A stretch of 64,000 bases of DNA, taken from contig CM062818.1 in NCBI GenBank assembly GCA_031772625.1, positions 212,591,742 to 212,655,741 of the forward strand, written 5' to 3'. Source of the stretch: Pinus tabuliformis. Lineage: Eukaryota; Streptophyta; Pinopsida; Pinales; Pinaceae. The notes under the pieces are model-generated. The model searched no databases. It was not told the origin of the DNA and worked only from the letters and a program-made list of their open reading frames with translations. The stretch's first letter is position 1, and each line of letters starts with the position of its first letter. Shown in pieces: positions 32,546 through 44,446 of this stretch. Position numbers and translations under genes: made by a program.

Positions 32546-35446
32546 TTATTCCCAAGTAGCCTTCTCACCGGTAAAGTGGACTCCACTACACCCTGAGGTG
32601 TTACTCAATTTTGGAGAAAAGTCTCTTTCCAATCTAAGATGCAGTGGTAGAAAATCTCCTTCACATTCCACTTGTATCAAGTTCCAATCAATTATATGAG
32701 AGTTGTCATGAATATACTTCTTTAACAAGGACCCATGAAAATCATTACGAAATTTAATATGGTTGGGCAAAGCAAGTTGATATCCCATAGGACCAACTCT
32801 ATCCAAGATTTCAAAAGGCCCACACAACCCTAGTGCTAATTTTGTATAGGGCCTATAGAACCCTAGTGCTAATTTTGTATAGGTTGTGATGCTTAAAATA
32901 ATTGTTATTAGTTTTACTCTTAAGTAAACATGGCCCCCCATATTAAATTCTTTGTGAACTCTTTTTTTATCTGTGTAACTTTTTTGTTTGTCTTGAGTTG
33001 TCTTGATACTCTCTAATCTTCTGCACTACCTCTTTCATTTCCTGCAAAGCATCTAGTCCCAATATTAATTTTCTTCGAGTTGACTCCAACTAAGTGGTGT
33101 TTAACATTTTATGTCATATAAGGCTTCGAAAGGGCTCATTTTAATTGAATTTTGGTAGCTATTGTTATTGGAAAATTCTTCTAAATGCATAAAATCTTCC
33201 CACTTGGCATAACAGTCCATGACATACATTCGTAGCATATCCTCCAAAATCAGATTAATTCTTGAGTATGTCCATTTGTTTGGGGATGATATGCATCACT
33301 TAAATTTCCCCATGCTCCCAAACAAGGCTTCCCAAAACTTGGAAGTTAATTTAGCATCTCTATCTAACACTATCATTTTTGGTACATTGTGTAGTCGAAA
33401 GATTTCTTTCATGAAAATATTAGCAATCTAGGTAGTATGAAATGTATATTGTACAAGTATAAACTTTGCTTGTTTAGGCCATGTATACACCACTACCATG
33501 ATAGAGCCATGTTGTCACTTTGTACTTGGTAATCATGTAATAAAATCCATTGAAATTACTTCCCACTTCCACTGAGGAATGGGAAAGGGGTTTAACAATC
33601 CAGGGGTATGATGATGTTCCACCTTTACTTGTTGACATTCTAGGTAATTCCGTAAATATTCTGCCACATCCTTCTTCATGCCTAGAAAAAATAAGTTTTT
33701 CCTTATTGTTGTTATCGTTTTTTGGCATCCTAGATGGTGTGCACAGGGTTTCTTGTGATACTCATCCAAAATTATTTGTTTCAGACCAAATACACTTGGA
33801 ACATATAACATGTTTCTATAAGTTAGTAATTTTTTAGAATTTTCAACATATTTCAAATTTTCCATTTGTAGTAATTTCTGTTGAATTTCCATTTGTTGTA
33901 CTAACACTACTGACAAATATTCCTATTATAGCATGGGCACACCTACTTAGAGAATTTGTGATTTTTTTCTCTTTCCCTTTTATGTGTTTTATATCAATTT
34001 CAAACTCACTAAGGAAAGCTCACCAACATGCTTGTCTAACATTTAAATCATGTTGGCTAAAGAAGTATTTCAAACTGATGTGGTGTGTTACCAAAATAAA
34101 TTTCTTCCCTAATAGATAATGTCAACACATCTTTAGAGCATGTATCACTAATGCGAGCTCTAAATCATACACAACATAATTCTTTTTGTGTTGTTTTAAC
34201 TTTCTAGACTCATAGGCTATTACGACATTTTCCTGCATCAACACACCCCTAAGTCCCTCCAAATAGGCATCTATACACATAGTAAAGTCCTTATTTGGAT
34301 CTGAAATTTTTAGTATAGGGGATGTTATTAACAATTTTTTAAGTTGTCAAAACTTTCTTGACATTTAGCTATCCATTCAAACTTTATTCCCTTTATCTGT
34401 AGGGAGGTGATGGGGTAAGCTACCTCAGAAAAACCTTCTACAAATCTTCAATAATATCCCACAATCCCCATAAATGAATGAACTACTGACACATCCTTTG
34501 GTCTAGGCCAGTTCATGATCGCCCTCACCTTTTCAAGGTCCACATATATTCCTTCCTTGGAAATAATGTGTCCTAAATACTATATTATGTTTTTGTAAAA
34601 CTCACATTTGTTGAGTTTTGGATAAAGCTTAAAGTATATAACACCAATTTGAGATGTTCTTGGTGCTCTTCTTCATGTTTAGAGTACATTAGGATGTCAT
34701 CTATGAATACTAACACAAACGTGTCAAGGTATTTGTGAAGTACACTATTCATTAGACACATGAAGGTTGCTAGCCATTAGTGAGACCGAAGGGTAACACT
34801 ACGAATTCATAATGACCATACATGGTACTAAAAGTTGTTTTGTGAATATCTTCATTTCTTAGTCATAGTTGGTGATAATCCATCCTTAAATCAATTTTTT
34901 AAAATATAGTGGCTCCCCTTACCTCATGAAATAGGTCATCAATTTCCGGTAGTGAATATTTATTCTTGATAGTTAACTTATTCAGTTGCTAATAACTACT
35001 GCACATTTGAAATGTGTCATCTTTTTTGTTGAAAAATAGTACATGAGCCCCACATGGTGAGACACTAGGTCTCATATATCCTTTGTTTGTAACTACATTT
35101 TTGGCTCCATTAACTTTGGTATACTAATTCTATATGGGGCTCTAGATACTGGGGTAGCACATGGTACCAAATCAATGGAGAAATCTATGTCCCTACGAGG
35201 GGGTAAAACCATAATTTCCTCCAAAAAAACATCTTGGAAGTCACTGATAAATGGTAAAGTCTCTAAATTCTCCTTCTTTGTTTGTTGTTTATTTGTTTCC
35301 ACATGTACCATGTATAACTGACATCCCTTCCTAACATTCCTTTTCAATTGTAAGGCTGAAATTTGCTGCATTGATATTAGTCTTGGTTTACCTCTAACTA
35401 AGCAATTTTGTCCATTCATACTTATACAACTCACTGCTTTCCCCAA
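32546..35446 (-). pseudogene. Gypsy pol remnant: RT, RNase H, integrase (minus strand)
   Basis: Reading from 35446 downwards: pre-RT region (ISDFQDVFLEEIMVLPPRRD, IDFSIDLVPCATPVSRAPYR), RT with LPEIDDLF and the FIDDILMYS box near 34700, RNase H (MCIDAYLEGLRGVLMQ, 34122-34334), the integrase zinc domain (HKKPCAHHLGCQKTI through CQQVKVEHHHTPGLL, 33533-33916), a damaged integrase core ([17 protein letters not shown] near 33360) and the integrase C-terminus (GPFEILDRVGPMGYQLALP, 32546-32941). There are several stops per domain. A small duplication of a CTAATTTTGTATAGG block lies near 32835-32880. Confidence 0.8.
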
Positions 35447-36538
35447 ATAGTTTATAAGAATTTTATGTTTTTATAACCAATCCATTCCCATTAATAGATC
35501 ATAGGATCCTAAGGGATGGATGTTTAAATCGACTTATGTAGGATATCCATTTAAAACAATGGGGCACTGTTTTATTTGGCTAATCACTTTTCTTTTAGCA
35601 TTATTTATAACTCCACCAACCATGCATTGCTTTATTTTTATTTTTTATTTTTACATTTTTCCATAGTTTGGGGACTAATATAACTTAAACTAGCCCCTGG
35701 ATCAATTAAAATAGAAACAGACTTGTTTGAAATGATACATTCCATTTCTATCATGGTGGGTTGATGTTCAACCTATTTGTTCTCAAGCATTGCACTGATC
35801 CTAGGAATATTTCTCTCCATTTCATTTACATTTGTAGCTTCATGAACTGCTTTAATATTCTGAGAGGTTCGTGGATTATGCAGACAATCTCTTAATAAGT
35901 TTGGCTCACTGCAATCCCAACACTTTAGTGGCTAGCTTTCCTTAGTCTCGTTCTTCTTATTGCTTCTCAGTTCCAACATAAGGCTCACCTAAGTCATTGG
36001 AGAATGCATTTACGGTGGCAAGAAAAGTTGAAAGAAAAATTATGACAACGAAGAGCTCTACCACTCCAAGCTATAAAGATGGAAGTGTTGTCACTCCTAC
36101 ACTGCCATAAACTACAAGGTTGACAATAGTATTTGACCAGGTGTATGAATGTGTAGGTTTACTTATAATTCCCTTATTGAATTTCTCTCTCTGATGATCT
36201 TTCCTGAAATTATTCATATAAGGATGTTTTTGTCTTTTATTGGGAGACCTCATCTTGTCTTTACTTTTCCATGGTTTCGGACCTTCGCTTCGATTTTTGA
36301 ACTGTTGATAGCACAACCTAGCATTTCCTACCGCTTCATCCATTTATTTTGGATTGTCGAACTAAATCCTCTCTTTGTAAGGTGTTGGTAGAGAGTTCAA
36401 CAATCTATGTAATTTTGATTTCTCCTCTTTAATGTATGACACATAACGTAATAAGTTTGTAAATTTCACTACAAAATCATCCATAGTGAGTTTCCCCAAC
36501 CTTAATTCATGGGATTCCTTAGCACGGTAATCATAATA
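35447..36538 (-). pseudogene. Gypsy gag-protease remnant, left of the Copia insertion
   Basis: On the minus strand a protease core is visible with ILIDPGASLSYISP (Asp codon 35701-35703; the usual DSG is DPG). A zinc knuckle CWDCSEPNLLRDC follows (35884-35922), in which the zinc-binding His is replaced by Asn. Gag capsid sequence lies near 36300-36480 (MDEAVGNARLCYQQFKNR). Within it, 35986-36125 is a foreign chromovirus gag piece in the opposite orientation. The segment 36279-36538 is repeated at 41117-41375 on the other side of the Copia element. Confidence 0.75.
35986..36125 (+). mobile_element. 140-bp chromovirus gag fragment, opposite orientation
   Basis: This plus-strand piece lines up with 16968-17105 of the chromovirus (shared TATAAAGATGGAAGTGTTGT and ACAAGGTTGACA), roughly 80% alike by eye. 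It has no LTR. It sits inside the minus-strand Gypsy gag, apparently captured as filler. Confidence 0.75.
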
Positions 36539-36878
36539 GGTGGGGGAACCTACATATGGTTTTGTGCATGGTTTTCATACATGTTTTTGGGCGTGATGGC
36601 TTTCGTTCCATGGTATTTTTTAGATCCGATCAAGGGAACTAAAGTTATGTTCTAATCTAGGGTTAATGGATTGGGGTTTATGGATGCTTCGACATGTATA
36701 TATATATGTATTATAACATTGAAAGGAACATAATAAAAAATCAATCTGGTAGTCTCGATTTTGGGATCGAGGGGAAATATCTCCATGTATTTGTTTAATG
36801 TGTTATGCTCTCGCAATTGTTTATTGTCTGCCTTAGAATTTGTATGCGGGTAATTTCTATATGGGGTTAAGACCTACA
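36539..36878 (+). repeat. 5' LTR, Copia, truncated at its start
   Basis: It aligns with 40772-41110, roughly 90% alike by eye. It joins Gypsy gag sequence at a shared TA, so the first 42 bases (those from TGTTTGGTTG at 40730) are absent. Confidence 0.85.
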
Positions 36879-36880
36879 TT

Positions 36881-36892
36881 TGGTATCACAGC
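36881..36892 (+). other. primer-binding site, Copia
   Basis: TGGTATCACAGC is a one-base variant of the initiator methionine tRNA site, two bases after the LTR. Confidence 0.8.
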
Positions 36893-36954
36893 AGTTTTAG
36901 CTTCAAGGGGATGCCTTTGCTGCTGAGGGGTTATTCTCAGGCTTGTGGTAGATC

Positions 36955-37846
36955 TTGTTCAATGGGAGATCTGTGGGATCAATTCTTATGGTGAAAGAGA
37001 TGGTGAGCATGGGAAAGATAGAGATCGAGAAATTTAATGGTCAGAGTTTAGAGTTGTCGAAAATCGATATGGAGGATTTGATGGTGGATAAAGAGCAGTG
37101 GATCATAGTAGAACCAGGTACTAAACTAGTGAGAGTGTCCGATGAAGAATGGAAGAAGTTGGATCGGAAGATAAAGAGCACAATACGATTGTGTGTCTTA
37201 GATTTAGTATTGCTAAATGTATCAGGGGAAGCTATGGTGAAGGATTTGTGGGATAAGTTAGGGACTTTGTACCATTCTAAGTCTCTAGTCAATAAACTGT
37301 TCCTACGGAAAAAATTGTATAACTTGTTGATGAAAGATGGAGACTCGATGACCAAGCAATTGAATGAATTTAATATTGTGGTAAGCCAGTTATTTTACGT
37401 TGATGTTAAAATTTCATATGAAGATAAGTGCATTAGTTTGTTGTGATCTCTACCATATTCGTGGGATGGTCTAGTTATTGTAACAGGTAGGAATGCAACT
37501 GCCTTGCAGTTTGATGAAATAGTATCATCCTTGTTGACAGAGGAGATGAGATGGAAAAATATGGAGAGATAGAATGGTGATGCCTTGTCTGTACGACGAT
37601 GGTCCTAGAACAAAGAAAAAAAAGTCATCGAGTTGGAGTTCTAAATCTAGAGGGAGATCTAAATCTCTAGGAAAATTTGTAAAGGTGTGCTGGAAATGTG
37701 GAAAGCAAGGGCACTATGCAAGGGACTGTAAATCTAAGCTCCTAACAAAGAAAATGGATCTAATGATGCTCCTTCTACAGAGGAGAAAAATAGCTCAGAT
37801 GAAGGTGGGGATGTGTACTTGGCTTCTTCTTCAAGTACACATGTAG
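36955..37846 (+). pseudogene. Copia gag with zinc knuckle
   Basis: It starts in the region MVSMGKIEIEKFNGQSLELS and contains the capsid-type segment VKDLWDKLGTLYHSKSLVNK and FLRKKLYNLLMKDGDSM. It breaks at a TGA after 37446 and resumes near 37574 with a basic stretch and the zinc knuckle CWKCGKQGHYARDC (37687-37728). The knuckle is intact; at least one stop and one frame change separate the two halves. Confidence 0.8.
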
Positions 37847-38532
37847 ATCATGAGGCATGGTTGATTGACTCAGGTGCATCCTTTCACTTCAGTCCCCATA
37901 GAGAGTGGTTCTACGAGTATGAGAAATATTACGGTGGTGATGTCTTCTTAGGGGATGATAGGAAGGCCAGAATCATTGGTCGCAGAAAAGTAAAGTTGAA
38001 GTTGCAAGGTGGAAGGATTAGAATACTTCTGAGTGTTCTACATATTCCTGCATTAGCCAGAAATCTAATTTCTATAAGAAAGTTGAATGATGCAGGTGTA
38101 AAAACAATGTTCAAGGAAGATACCTCCAAGATGATTTGGGGAGCACTAGTACTTATGTGAGGAGTTTGGATTGGAACTCTATACAATTTGCAAGGTAACA
38201 CTAATGTTGATTGGTGCAACAATTCTATGGTTCCTAAAAGTGGAGCAGAAAATCTAGTGGTCTCTGGAGAAAAGACCATTCTATGGCGTCAAAGGCTTGG
38301 ACATATTGGAGAGAAGGGCCTTCGAATACTTCATGGTAAAGGTATGGTAGAAGGTTTGACTAATAGCTCTCTAGATTTTGATTTCTGTGAAAATTGTGTA
38401 TATGGGAAGCAACATCGGGTGAGTTTCCCCTCTCGTGGTAAGAGGGAAAAACATATATTAGAACTTGTGCACAGTGATGTGTTTGGACTTGTGAAGGTTT
38501 CATCACCTGGTAATTTTGTGTACTATGTATGA
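37813..38532 (+). pseudogene. Copia protease and integrase N-terminal domain
   Basis: The protease core is WLIDSGASFHFSPHREWF (near 37858), in the same frame as the following parts. After a stop at 38158-38160 come the pre-integrase zinc region WRQRLGHIGEKGLRILHGKG and CENCVYGKQHRVSF, and the start of the catalytic domain LELVHSDVFGLV. The frame ends at 38530-38532. From there to about 38850 the integrase core is missing or unrecognisable, so this copy cannot integrate by itself. Confidence 0.8.
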
Positions 38533-38854
38533 TCAAGATGTTGATGGAAAGGAAAAGAAGCATGCTCACTGGTGTTGTGTTAGGACAGGAATTCTTAGTA
38601 TAGGTAGTGGAGAAAGCATGTTACCTGGTCAACATATCACCTTCATCAACGTTGGAGGATAAGAATCCATAAGAGGTATGGACTAGTAAGAAACCCTATA
38701 CTTCACATATGATGGTATTTAGATGTGATGCATATGTACATGTTCCAAAGGAGAAAAGAACAAAGTTAGATAGTAAATCTGAAACTTCATCTTTATTGGG
38801 TATAAGGATGGTTTAAAGGCTTATAAGCTTTGGAACCCAGTAACAAGGAAGGTT

Positions 38855-40236
38855 GTGTACAGTCGAGATGTGGTGTTCAAAAAGGTGAAAGATGTTATTA
38901 AACACGAAGTCCAACCAAAGGAACTAGGGAAGTTAGAGTTTGAGCTTAAGGAGGAAGAATTAGATTCTACAACAGAAGAGGAATCAGAAGATGAAGAGCC
39001 ACAAACTCCAGTTGTGAGAAGATTAGTTCAAGAAAGAAGGCATATAGAAAGTTATAGTCCATCTGATTTCTATTCAAATTTTTCTTTATCTATTACTCAT
39101 GATGATCATAGAATTGTGAAGGAAGTAGAAGATTCAAAGGATGGAAAACTATAAAAAGAGGCTATGGTTGATGAAATGGAATCTTTTCACAAAAATGAGG
39201 CTTGGGGTATGGTGGAGTTGTTAGCTAGAAGGAAACCCATTGGAAGAAAATGGGTGTTCAAGAAGAAGACAAATGCAGAAGGAAAGGTGGAGAAATACAA
39301 AGCTCGGATGGTAGCAAAAAGTTATTCCGAGGTGCCAAGAATTGATTTTGGTGATATTTTTTCTCCTATTACCAAGGTAACTTCTATTAGATTAATTTTA
39401 TCTATTGTTGTTGCTTTTGATTTTGAGGTAGAAAAGATGGATGTGAAAACGAAATTTCTTCACAAGGATCTAGAAGAAGGTATCTACATGAAGCAACCTG
39501 AAGGCTTCGTGATGAATGGTAAGAAAGAACTATTATGCAAGTTAAAAAGTCTTTGTATGGGTTAAAAGAGTCACCAAGGATGTGGTATTAGAAATTTGAT
39601 ACATTTATATGTGGACTTGGCTTCAAAAAAAGAAAAGAAGATCATTGTGTGTATTTTAAATTAATTGGTGACAATGTTATTTATCTAGTCTTGTATGTGG
39701 ATGATATGCTTCTAGTTGGAAATGACAAAGAAATTATCCGGGATTTGAAAACCCAAATGTCCTCCAAATTGAACATGAAAGATATTGGTGCTGCAAACTA
39801 TATTTTGGGCATGGAAATTAAAAGAGATCGAGGAGAGAGGAAGTTGTGGTTAAATGAGAGGAAGTATGTCGAGATAATACTACAGAGGTTTAATATGCAG
39901 GATAGTAAACCGGTGAAGGTTCCTATTCCTGTAGGTGTAAAGTTATATGTTGAACAGTGTCCCAAGGCACAAGAAGAGGAAGAGGACATGTCCCGTGTTC
40001 CATATGAAAGTGCAGTCGGTAGCCTAATGTATGTGATGGTCTGTACTAGACCATACATTACACATGTAGTGGGAGTATTGAGCAAGTTTATGTCAAAGCC
40101 AGGGAAGGAGCATTGGACAACAATGAAACAGGTTTTTAGGTATTTGCGTAGCACTAGTGATTATGGTTTGTGCTACCAAGGAAGACCAGGATTGGACGTA
40201 TTTTTGGATATCCGTGGCTTTGTTGATGTAGAATAG
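38855..40236 (+). pseudogene. Copia integrase tail and reverse transcriptase
   Basis: It begins with the integrase C-terminal motif YSRDVVFKKVKD and an acidic linker. RT follows: MVDEMESFHKNEAWGMVELL, GRKWVFKKKTNAEGKVEKYK, ARMVAKSYSEVPRIDFGDIF, then after a frame change the catalytic box YLVLYVDDMLLVGN (near 39682-39723) and the conserved YILGMEIKRDR and NLRxS-like end SAVGSLMYVMVCTRPYI. Stops are present at 39152-39154 and 39563-39565, and the frame ends at TAG 40234-40236 in the RNase H start. Confidence 0.82.
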
Positions 40237-40629
40237 GCTCAAGATCTGGATCAGAGAAGATCTACAAGTGGGTATGTGTTTAACCTACTTGGAGGAGGAG
40301 TTATTTGGATGAGTAAGAAATAATATGTAGTGGCACTATCAACTATAGAGGAAAAATACATGGCAGCCACTCATGCAAGCAAGGAAGCAGTGTCATTGCA
40401 GATATTGGTTTCAAGTATGAGGTTAATACAGGGAGCTATAAGGATAGACTATGAAAACCATAGTTCAATTTTGTTGGCAAAGAACCCTGCTTACCATTCA
40501 AAGACAAAGCACATTGATGTTTAGTATCATTTTGTGAGGGACATGATAGAAGAAAAAAGGGTGTTTCGGGTAAAGGTGGTCACTTTTAAGAATATTATAG
40601 ATGCATTGACAAAATCTGTGAGCTCTTAG
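40237..40629 (+). pseudogene. Copia RNase H
   Basis: It is in phase with the RT end: RRSTSGYVFNLLGGGVIWMS, stop, ALSTIEEKYMAATHASKEA (the catalytic Glu region), YENHSSILLAKNPAYHSKTK, HIDV, stop, YHFVRDMIEE and DALTKSVSS. These are the standard Copia RNase H motifs. Three in-frame stops inactivate it. Confidence 0.8.
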
Positions 40630-40704
40630 AAGTTCTCTTGGTGTAGAGAAACAATAGGCATTGCAGCGTTGGATAAATAACTAAGCTCTCCTGTGGCCCC
40701 ATGT

Positions 40705-40729
40705 GGAAGGAAAACAACAAGTGGGAGAA
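40705..40729 (+). other. polypurine tract, Copia
   Basis: GGAAGGAAAAC and the following ACAAGTGGGAGAA lie directly before the TG of the 3' LTR at 40730. Confidence 0.7.
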
Positions 40730-41110
40730 TGTTTGGTTGTGTTATATTCTTTACATGACTAGCCTATATTAGGTGGGTGAACCTACCTATGGTTTTGTGC
40801 ATGGTTTTTGCACATGGTTTTGGGTGCGATGGTTTTCGGTCCATGGTATTTTGTAGATCCAGTCAAGGGAACTACGATTATGCTCTAATCCAGGGTTAAT
40901 GGATTGGGGTTTATGGATGTTTTGACATGTATATATATGTATTGTAACATTGAAAAGAACATAATGAAAAATCAATCTCGTAGTCCCAATTTTGGGATCC
41001 ACGGGAGAATCTCTATGTGTATTTGTTTTATGTGTTATTCTCTTGCCATTATTTATTGTTTGTTTTAGAATTCGTATGCAGGTAATTTATGTATGGGGTT
41101 AAAAACTACA
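40730..41110 (+). repeat. 3' LTR, Copia
   Basis: It begins TGTTTGGTTGTG after the purine tract and ends ACTACA. It is complete, unlike the 5' LTR. Confidence 0.8.
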
Positions 41111-41977
41111 GGTTTCACACCTTCGCTTCAACTTTTTACTGTTAATAGCACAACCTAGATTTTCTTATCGCTTCATCCATTGATTTTGGATTGTCAAACG
41201 AAGTCCTCTCTTTGTAAGGTGTTGGTAGACAGTTCAACAATCTCTGTAATTTTTCTTTCTCCTCTTTAATGTATGACACATACCATAATAAGTTTGTAAA
41301 TTCCACTACAATCTCATCCATAGTGAGTTTACCCAACCTTAATCCATGGAATTCCTTAGCACGATAATCATAATATCATTCATTAAGGTATTGAGACTTA
41401 AATCATTTCTGAAATTCCTCCCATGAAACTTTCTTTACTTCCAACATATGTACACTTTTAGCCTCTTCCCACGAGAGAGTAGATTTTCCCTCGAACTAAC
41501 ATATAGCCAATCAGGCCTTCAAATTACTTTCATACTCATATACCTAAAATTATCTGATCATTTAACAAGCTAAGATTCCATGTCTTCCTCTTCTTCCCCG
41601 TCAAAAGTAGGGGGTTTGATCTTTCTAAACTCTTAATGTAATTCCATTTTCTTCTTTTTCTTTTTTGATTTTGAATACATTTTTTCTGACTCCTCTACAC
41701 TCTCGGGCATATCTAACTCTATCCCCACCTATTTCCTTTTTATTCCTTCTATTTCTATGCTTCTATGACTCGACTTCTCAGTCAACTCCCTTATCATTTG
41801 TTCCTGATGTTCACTTTCTTTCAAGAGTCATTCATTGTTGTTTATGAGATTAGTTAGTTCATGTTTCAGGTTCCTAATAACCTCCATAATCCGAGTGTTT
41901 AGCAGATTACTACCTCCTCCCATGTCAACATATAGCCCTCCATTTCCGGTGATGGCTGGAGTGGAATTTTCTGCCAT
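41111..41977 (-). pseudogene. Gypsy gag N-terminal part, right of the Copia insertion
   Basis: The minus strand from ATG at 41977 reads MAENSTPAITGNGGLYVDMG, a Leu/Asn-rich helix, then capsid sequence reaching VEFTNLLWYVSYIKEEKEKL and LLNCLPTPYKE (41142-41336). The part 41117-41375 repeats the sequence found at 36279-36538. Multiple frame changes occur between the start and the capsid. Confidence 0.7.
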
Positions 41978-42133
41978 TATTTAGTGATTTGTGTCACATG
42001 TGTGCCTTATAAAACAAGACAATCTACAATGAGTATGTAGTACTGGTATTTATACACATATTCTATTTGAATCTCTTTTTTTCTAGTGATATGTTACTGT
42101 GATGTTCTCAATCAAGGCCGAGTGCCAAAATTT

Positions 42134-42145
42134 AGCTTCGATACC
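42134..42145 (-). other. primer-binding site of the minus-strand Gypsy element
   Basis: The minus strand reads TGGTATCGAAGC, a two-base variant of the initiator methionine tRNA site, three bases inside the 5' LTR. Confidence 0.7.
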
Positions 42146-42148
42146 ATT

Positions 42149-42770
42149 TTTCATAGTTCTGTTTAATACTTTCACACATCACAATTTTTTTTTTCATTTT
42201 GCAATAACTCACATCTCTTCATGTGTATTGGTGATATAGTCTTTATATGTTGATTTTCTCATTGTATATAGGTCCATTAATCCCCTAGATACATGGTCCT
42301 CTAATCCTTTAATCATATCATTTAAGGATTAAAATAATGACTTATATTATACAATCATTAAGCTTCTCCAAGGGTTGACTTTGCCTTGTTATCTAGGAAT
42401 TAGGTTGTTAATTTATTTACTAATTATGTCCCTTGCTTTGCATAGGTGCGTTGGTATAACCTATAGACGACTCTACAGAACTCAACGCGTTGGTAAAACC
42501 TATACACCACTCTACAAAACACTTTGGAAGCCCTCAAATTATTTGGTGTATACATTAATTCATGCATAATTTCATGTATATGAATATAGTGTTAATAGTT
42601 AATATCCAAAGTTCTATGTTTCGCATATATAGTAACCCATTCCTGATGTGCCCCTCCTGGGTTGGATGACTTTGCAGTGGTCACATCAGACTCATGGTTT
42701 TGGTATGATGAGTAATGAGTGATTGTGATGATCGATAAGGATCCAACGATGATTATTTTAGCTTGGTAAC
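42149..42770 (-). repeat. 5' LTR of the minus-strand Gypsy element, truncated
   Basis: It is similar to 31170-31850. Similarity stops at about 42770 (GGTAAC followed by unrelated sequence), while the 3' LTR appears to go on for another 600 bp. Confidence 0.75.
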
Positions 42771-44446
42771 ACTAAAATATTTTTCGTTTAGCCTCCTCAT
42801 TCCACATGTTGCATTTCTTCCATCTCCTCGGTGCTGTCACTCTGAGATGCTAACAGTTTATGCCAGTGTCAGTCGAAATATGGTGAAATATTGCCAAATG
42901 TGGATTCTAAAGACCTGGAAAGAGAATTACCGATGTATATTGGTTTAAACCCGGAATCAAACTCCTACAATGTTTAATTCAATATAGTTTCTCTGTTTCA
43001 AGTAAGGGTTTAATTGCTAGTGTCTTAAGGTTTAGGTATGAAATAACTTCCCTCTTTCTATGCTACTGTGAATTTTTTTGTGTTTCCTTCTTTCCTTTGC
43101 ATATTTGAAAAGTGAGTTTAGAGTATGACAGAGCATGGGTTTCACTCTCTGTGGTTGCTCCATCAATGATAACAATGGTAATTTTCGTTTACCCCTCAAC
43201 ATAATTTCCTTCTAACTACCAAAAATTGGGTGTTAAGACTTTCTCTTTATTTGTCTTTTTTAGGTTTTCATTTTCAAAGGAAATCATAGTTCTCGAGAAG
43301 CAAAATTTTATAGGTTTCTTGATTTTTCCTTATGCCACCGTATGAATCCCTAATAGGTAACAGAAATTTTTCTTAGAATAGTTTTTTGGTTTTAGCCATC
43401 TCCAGTATACCTATTTTTCATTCAAGTCACACTAATTTCTATCTCCTTGGTAGCATGGAGTCTAGGATTTTGTTGAGCCAGACCATACCATAGACCTATC
43501 TGACAAGTGATTTCATTTATTTTTTCTTTTTCTAGTTTCACATAGGTCTATTTTGTTGCTCAGCTTGTTTAATATGCGCTTATTACATTGGTAGGAAAAT
43601 TTCTGGGTTCCTACTTTTTATAGGTATAATGAAACCTTATTGTTGCATCTGAGCATCATGTTTACTCTCCAACAACTAATGATCATTCTACTCTTGCATA
43701 GGTTGATGTTTTCCTAATCACAATAGGGGCCGAATATGTTATTGGGTTTCACTCTAAACCGACCATGGTTTGGGGTTTGAGAAGTTTTTATGTTTTCAAA
43801 TGCTCCTACAAAACATATAACTGTCCTATTTTAAATTCCAACTTGGTTCCATAAACTCTCCTAACTATGAGAGATCTAATTGTAATAAAATTACATTTCT
43901 TTTTTCTTTTATTTGGGGAATATTTACCGAGAATAGCCTTATGAACACAAAAATATTTAGTTCCTATTTTCTAGGAATCTATGAATGGTTATTATCTTTG
44001 CGATAGACTTCTTCCTGTAATAATGCTTTATCAACAGTTTTATTTTATCCTTAGTACGAATAATTGCAATCATTGTGAACATTTACTTCATGCACATAAT
44101 ATGTTGGTTTCAGAGTTTACTTTTCACATCTCTTGGTAAGTGAAAGGATAGTGTAGTGGTGTAGAGATGTCCTGCACAATTATTAGCTACAATTATAGTT
44201 ATTTTGGTTTATATGGAAAATTCAATTATGTGTTCTAGGAGTGGCAACAATTTAACTGTTCTCCTCTCTTTTGAGTTGTGCACTTTGCTATAGTGTCATA
44301 CTAGAGACTATAATGTTATGACGATGGAAACTTTTTTATTAAAATTAAATTCCTAATTTACACTTGTCTAAACATAATCATTTCCTAATTTCTCCCTTGG
44401 AACTCAATCTTGTTCCTCTTTTAGAGGATTAATTGTTCTCTCAACT
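42771..44446. other. undetermined sequence between elements
   Basis: T/C-rich sequence with no recognised gene or element. A short open stretch at 42899-42976 (NVDSKDLERELPMYIGLNPE) looks protein-like but I cannot assign it. Splice-like CATAG and TTTTTAGG sites recur. It may be an old gene remnant or another degraded repeat. Confidence 0.4.

Larger units (their letters stand above)
36539..41110 (+). mobile_element. decayed Ty1/Copia element
   Basis: Its 5' LTR (36539-36878) lacks the first 42 bp compared with the 3' LTR (40730-41110). The order gag, protease, integrase, RT, RNase H is that of Ty1/Copia. It has several frame breaks, and most of the integrase core is missing. The bases flanking it (ATAGG left, GGTTT right) do not form a target duplication; instead a 260-bp Gypsy segment is duplicated on both sides. 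Confidence 0.88.
31170..42770 (-). mobile_element. old Ty3/Gypsy element on the minus strand, interrupted by a Copia element
   Basis: Read on the minus strand: 5' LTR piece (about 42149-42770), primer-binding site (42134-42145), gag from 41977, zinc knuckle, protease, RT, RNase H, integrase, then a 3' LTR at 31170-32472. The two LTR regions share unmistakable blocks over about 600 bp (for example GCCCTCAAATTATTTGGTGT at both ends). Many stops and frameshifts show it is ancient. A Copia element occupies 36539-41110, and gag sequence is duplicated on either side of it. Confidence 0.8.
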
